Shown piece by piece: positions 5,946 through 6,254 of a DNA stretch of 6,254 nt. A program made the translations under genes and the position numbers. Under the pieces are notes generated by a model, which saw only the letters and a program-made list of their open reading frames with translations, was not told the DNA's origin and did not search any database. The stretch is from Oscillospiraceae bacterium (GTDB taxonomy: Bacteria; Bacillota; Clostridia; Oscillospirales; Oscillospiraceae): the NCBI GenBank assembly GCA_017538775.1, contig JAFYIF010000231.1:1-6254 (forward strand), read 5' to 3'. Within the stretch, counting starts at the first letter, position 1. Every line of letters begins with the position of its first letter.

Positions 5946-6254
5946 ATGGAGGAGCCCAGACCGCAGAGAAAGCTGCACCGGCTGAAAGGCTATGATTACA
6001 GCCATAACGGGGCCTATTTCGTCACGATCTGCACCAAAAACAGAGCGCCCCTCCTGTGCCGGGTAGGGAACGCCGTCCCCGGCGTTCCGCCCCCGGTCAC
6101 ACCGACACCCATTGGAAGGCTTGTGCTGGCCGCCTGGGAAAAATTGGGCAAACTTGACCCCGGCATTCATACGGACGCGTTTTGTCTCATGCCGAACCAT
6201 ATCCATGGCATCATTTTTTTGGATTATGCCGACAGCGCGTCGGACGCGGAACGC
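5946..6254 (+). CDS. IS200-like / REP-associated tyrosine transposase (RAYT), 5' part, runs off window
   Basis: The frame opens at ATG 5946 and stays open for 103 codons to the last base, so the 3' end lies outside. A purine-rich site (5937-5945) overlaps the hisS stop and leaves only a few bases before the ATG, so translation may depend on coupling to hisS. The product starts with R-L-K-G-Y-D-Y-S-H-N-G-A-Y-F-V-T-I-C-T (12-30) and carries M-P-N-H-I-H-G-I-I (82-90), whose H85-x-H87 is the metal-binding HUH pair of Y1 transposases. The catalytic tyrosine is expected downstream. Single-copy RAYT proteins of this kind act on REP hairpins in single-stranded DNA. Residues about 39-50 (V-G-N-A-V-P-G-V-P-P-P) replace the usual short loop and are encoded by a perfect palindrome. 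Insertion-sequence transposase of the IS200/IS605 type is the alternative. Confidence 0.85.
   Translation, partial: MEEPRPQRKLHRLKGYDYSHNGAYFVTICTKNRAPLLCRVGNAVPGVPPPVTPTPIGRLVLAAWEKLGKLDPGIHTDAFCLMPNHIHGIIFLDYADSASDAER
6067..6088. repeat. Perfect palindrome inside the RAYT gene (REP-like)
   Basis: GGAACGCCG (6067-6075), loop TCCC, CGGCGTTCC (6080-6088): 9 perfect base pairs, preceded by GGGTAG and in frame with the transposase. The build (short GTAGGG-like leader plus a GC hairpin with a 4-base loop) resembles the hairpin units at 4458-4548. Confidence 0.65.

Overview
The window reads as a chromosomal segment of a GC-rich Firmicute. My best guess is a gut-type Oscillospiraceae relative (Oscillibacter, Flavonifractor or Dysosmobacter-like). 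The basis is the mreC/mreD/PBP2 cell-shape cluster with methylglyoxal synthase close by, AGGAGG-type ribosome binding sites, GC-rich coding sequence broken by AT-rich spacers, and the repeat families in those spacers. The genus is an inference and was not tested by any search. All genes are on the + strand.

Layout: (1) 1-405, the 3' end of mreC. (2) 414-938, an unrecognised gene for a membrane-anchored protein, set between mreC and mreD. (3) 972-1490, mreD. (4) 1491-1799, a 309-bp gene-free stretch almost filled by two tandem copies of a MITE-like palindromic repeat whose arms are built of degenerate heptamers; the first copy supplies the last codons of mreD. (5) 1800-3920, the class B penicillin-binding protein PBP2 (mrdA). 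(6) An AT-rich spacer with a good housekeeping-type promoter. (7) 4038-4442, a methylglyoxal synthase family gene that lacks two of the family's active-site aspartates. (8) 4443-4579, a spacer packed with three stem-loops and a short degenerate direct repeat. (9) 4580-5938, a full-length histidyl-tRNA synthetase. (10) 5946 to the window end, the 5' part of an IS200-like / REP-associated tyrosine transposase (RAYT) gene, which carries a perfect palindrome inside its reading frame.

MreC, MreD and PBP2 work together in the elongasome that builds the lateral cell wall; the unknown protein between them may be an accessory of that complex. MgsA and HisS are separate functions behind their own signals. 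The main matters of interest are the likely inactive or repurposed MgsA homologue, the heptamer-armed palindromes that appear to have cut mrdA off from an older ribosome binding site, the unknown protein in the mre operon, and the combination of a RAYT gene with REP-like hairpins in the same few kilobases, one of them inside the transposase gene itself.
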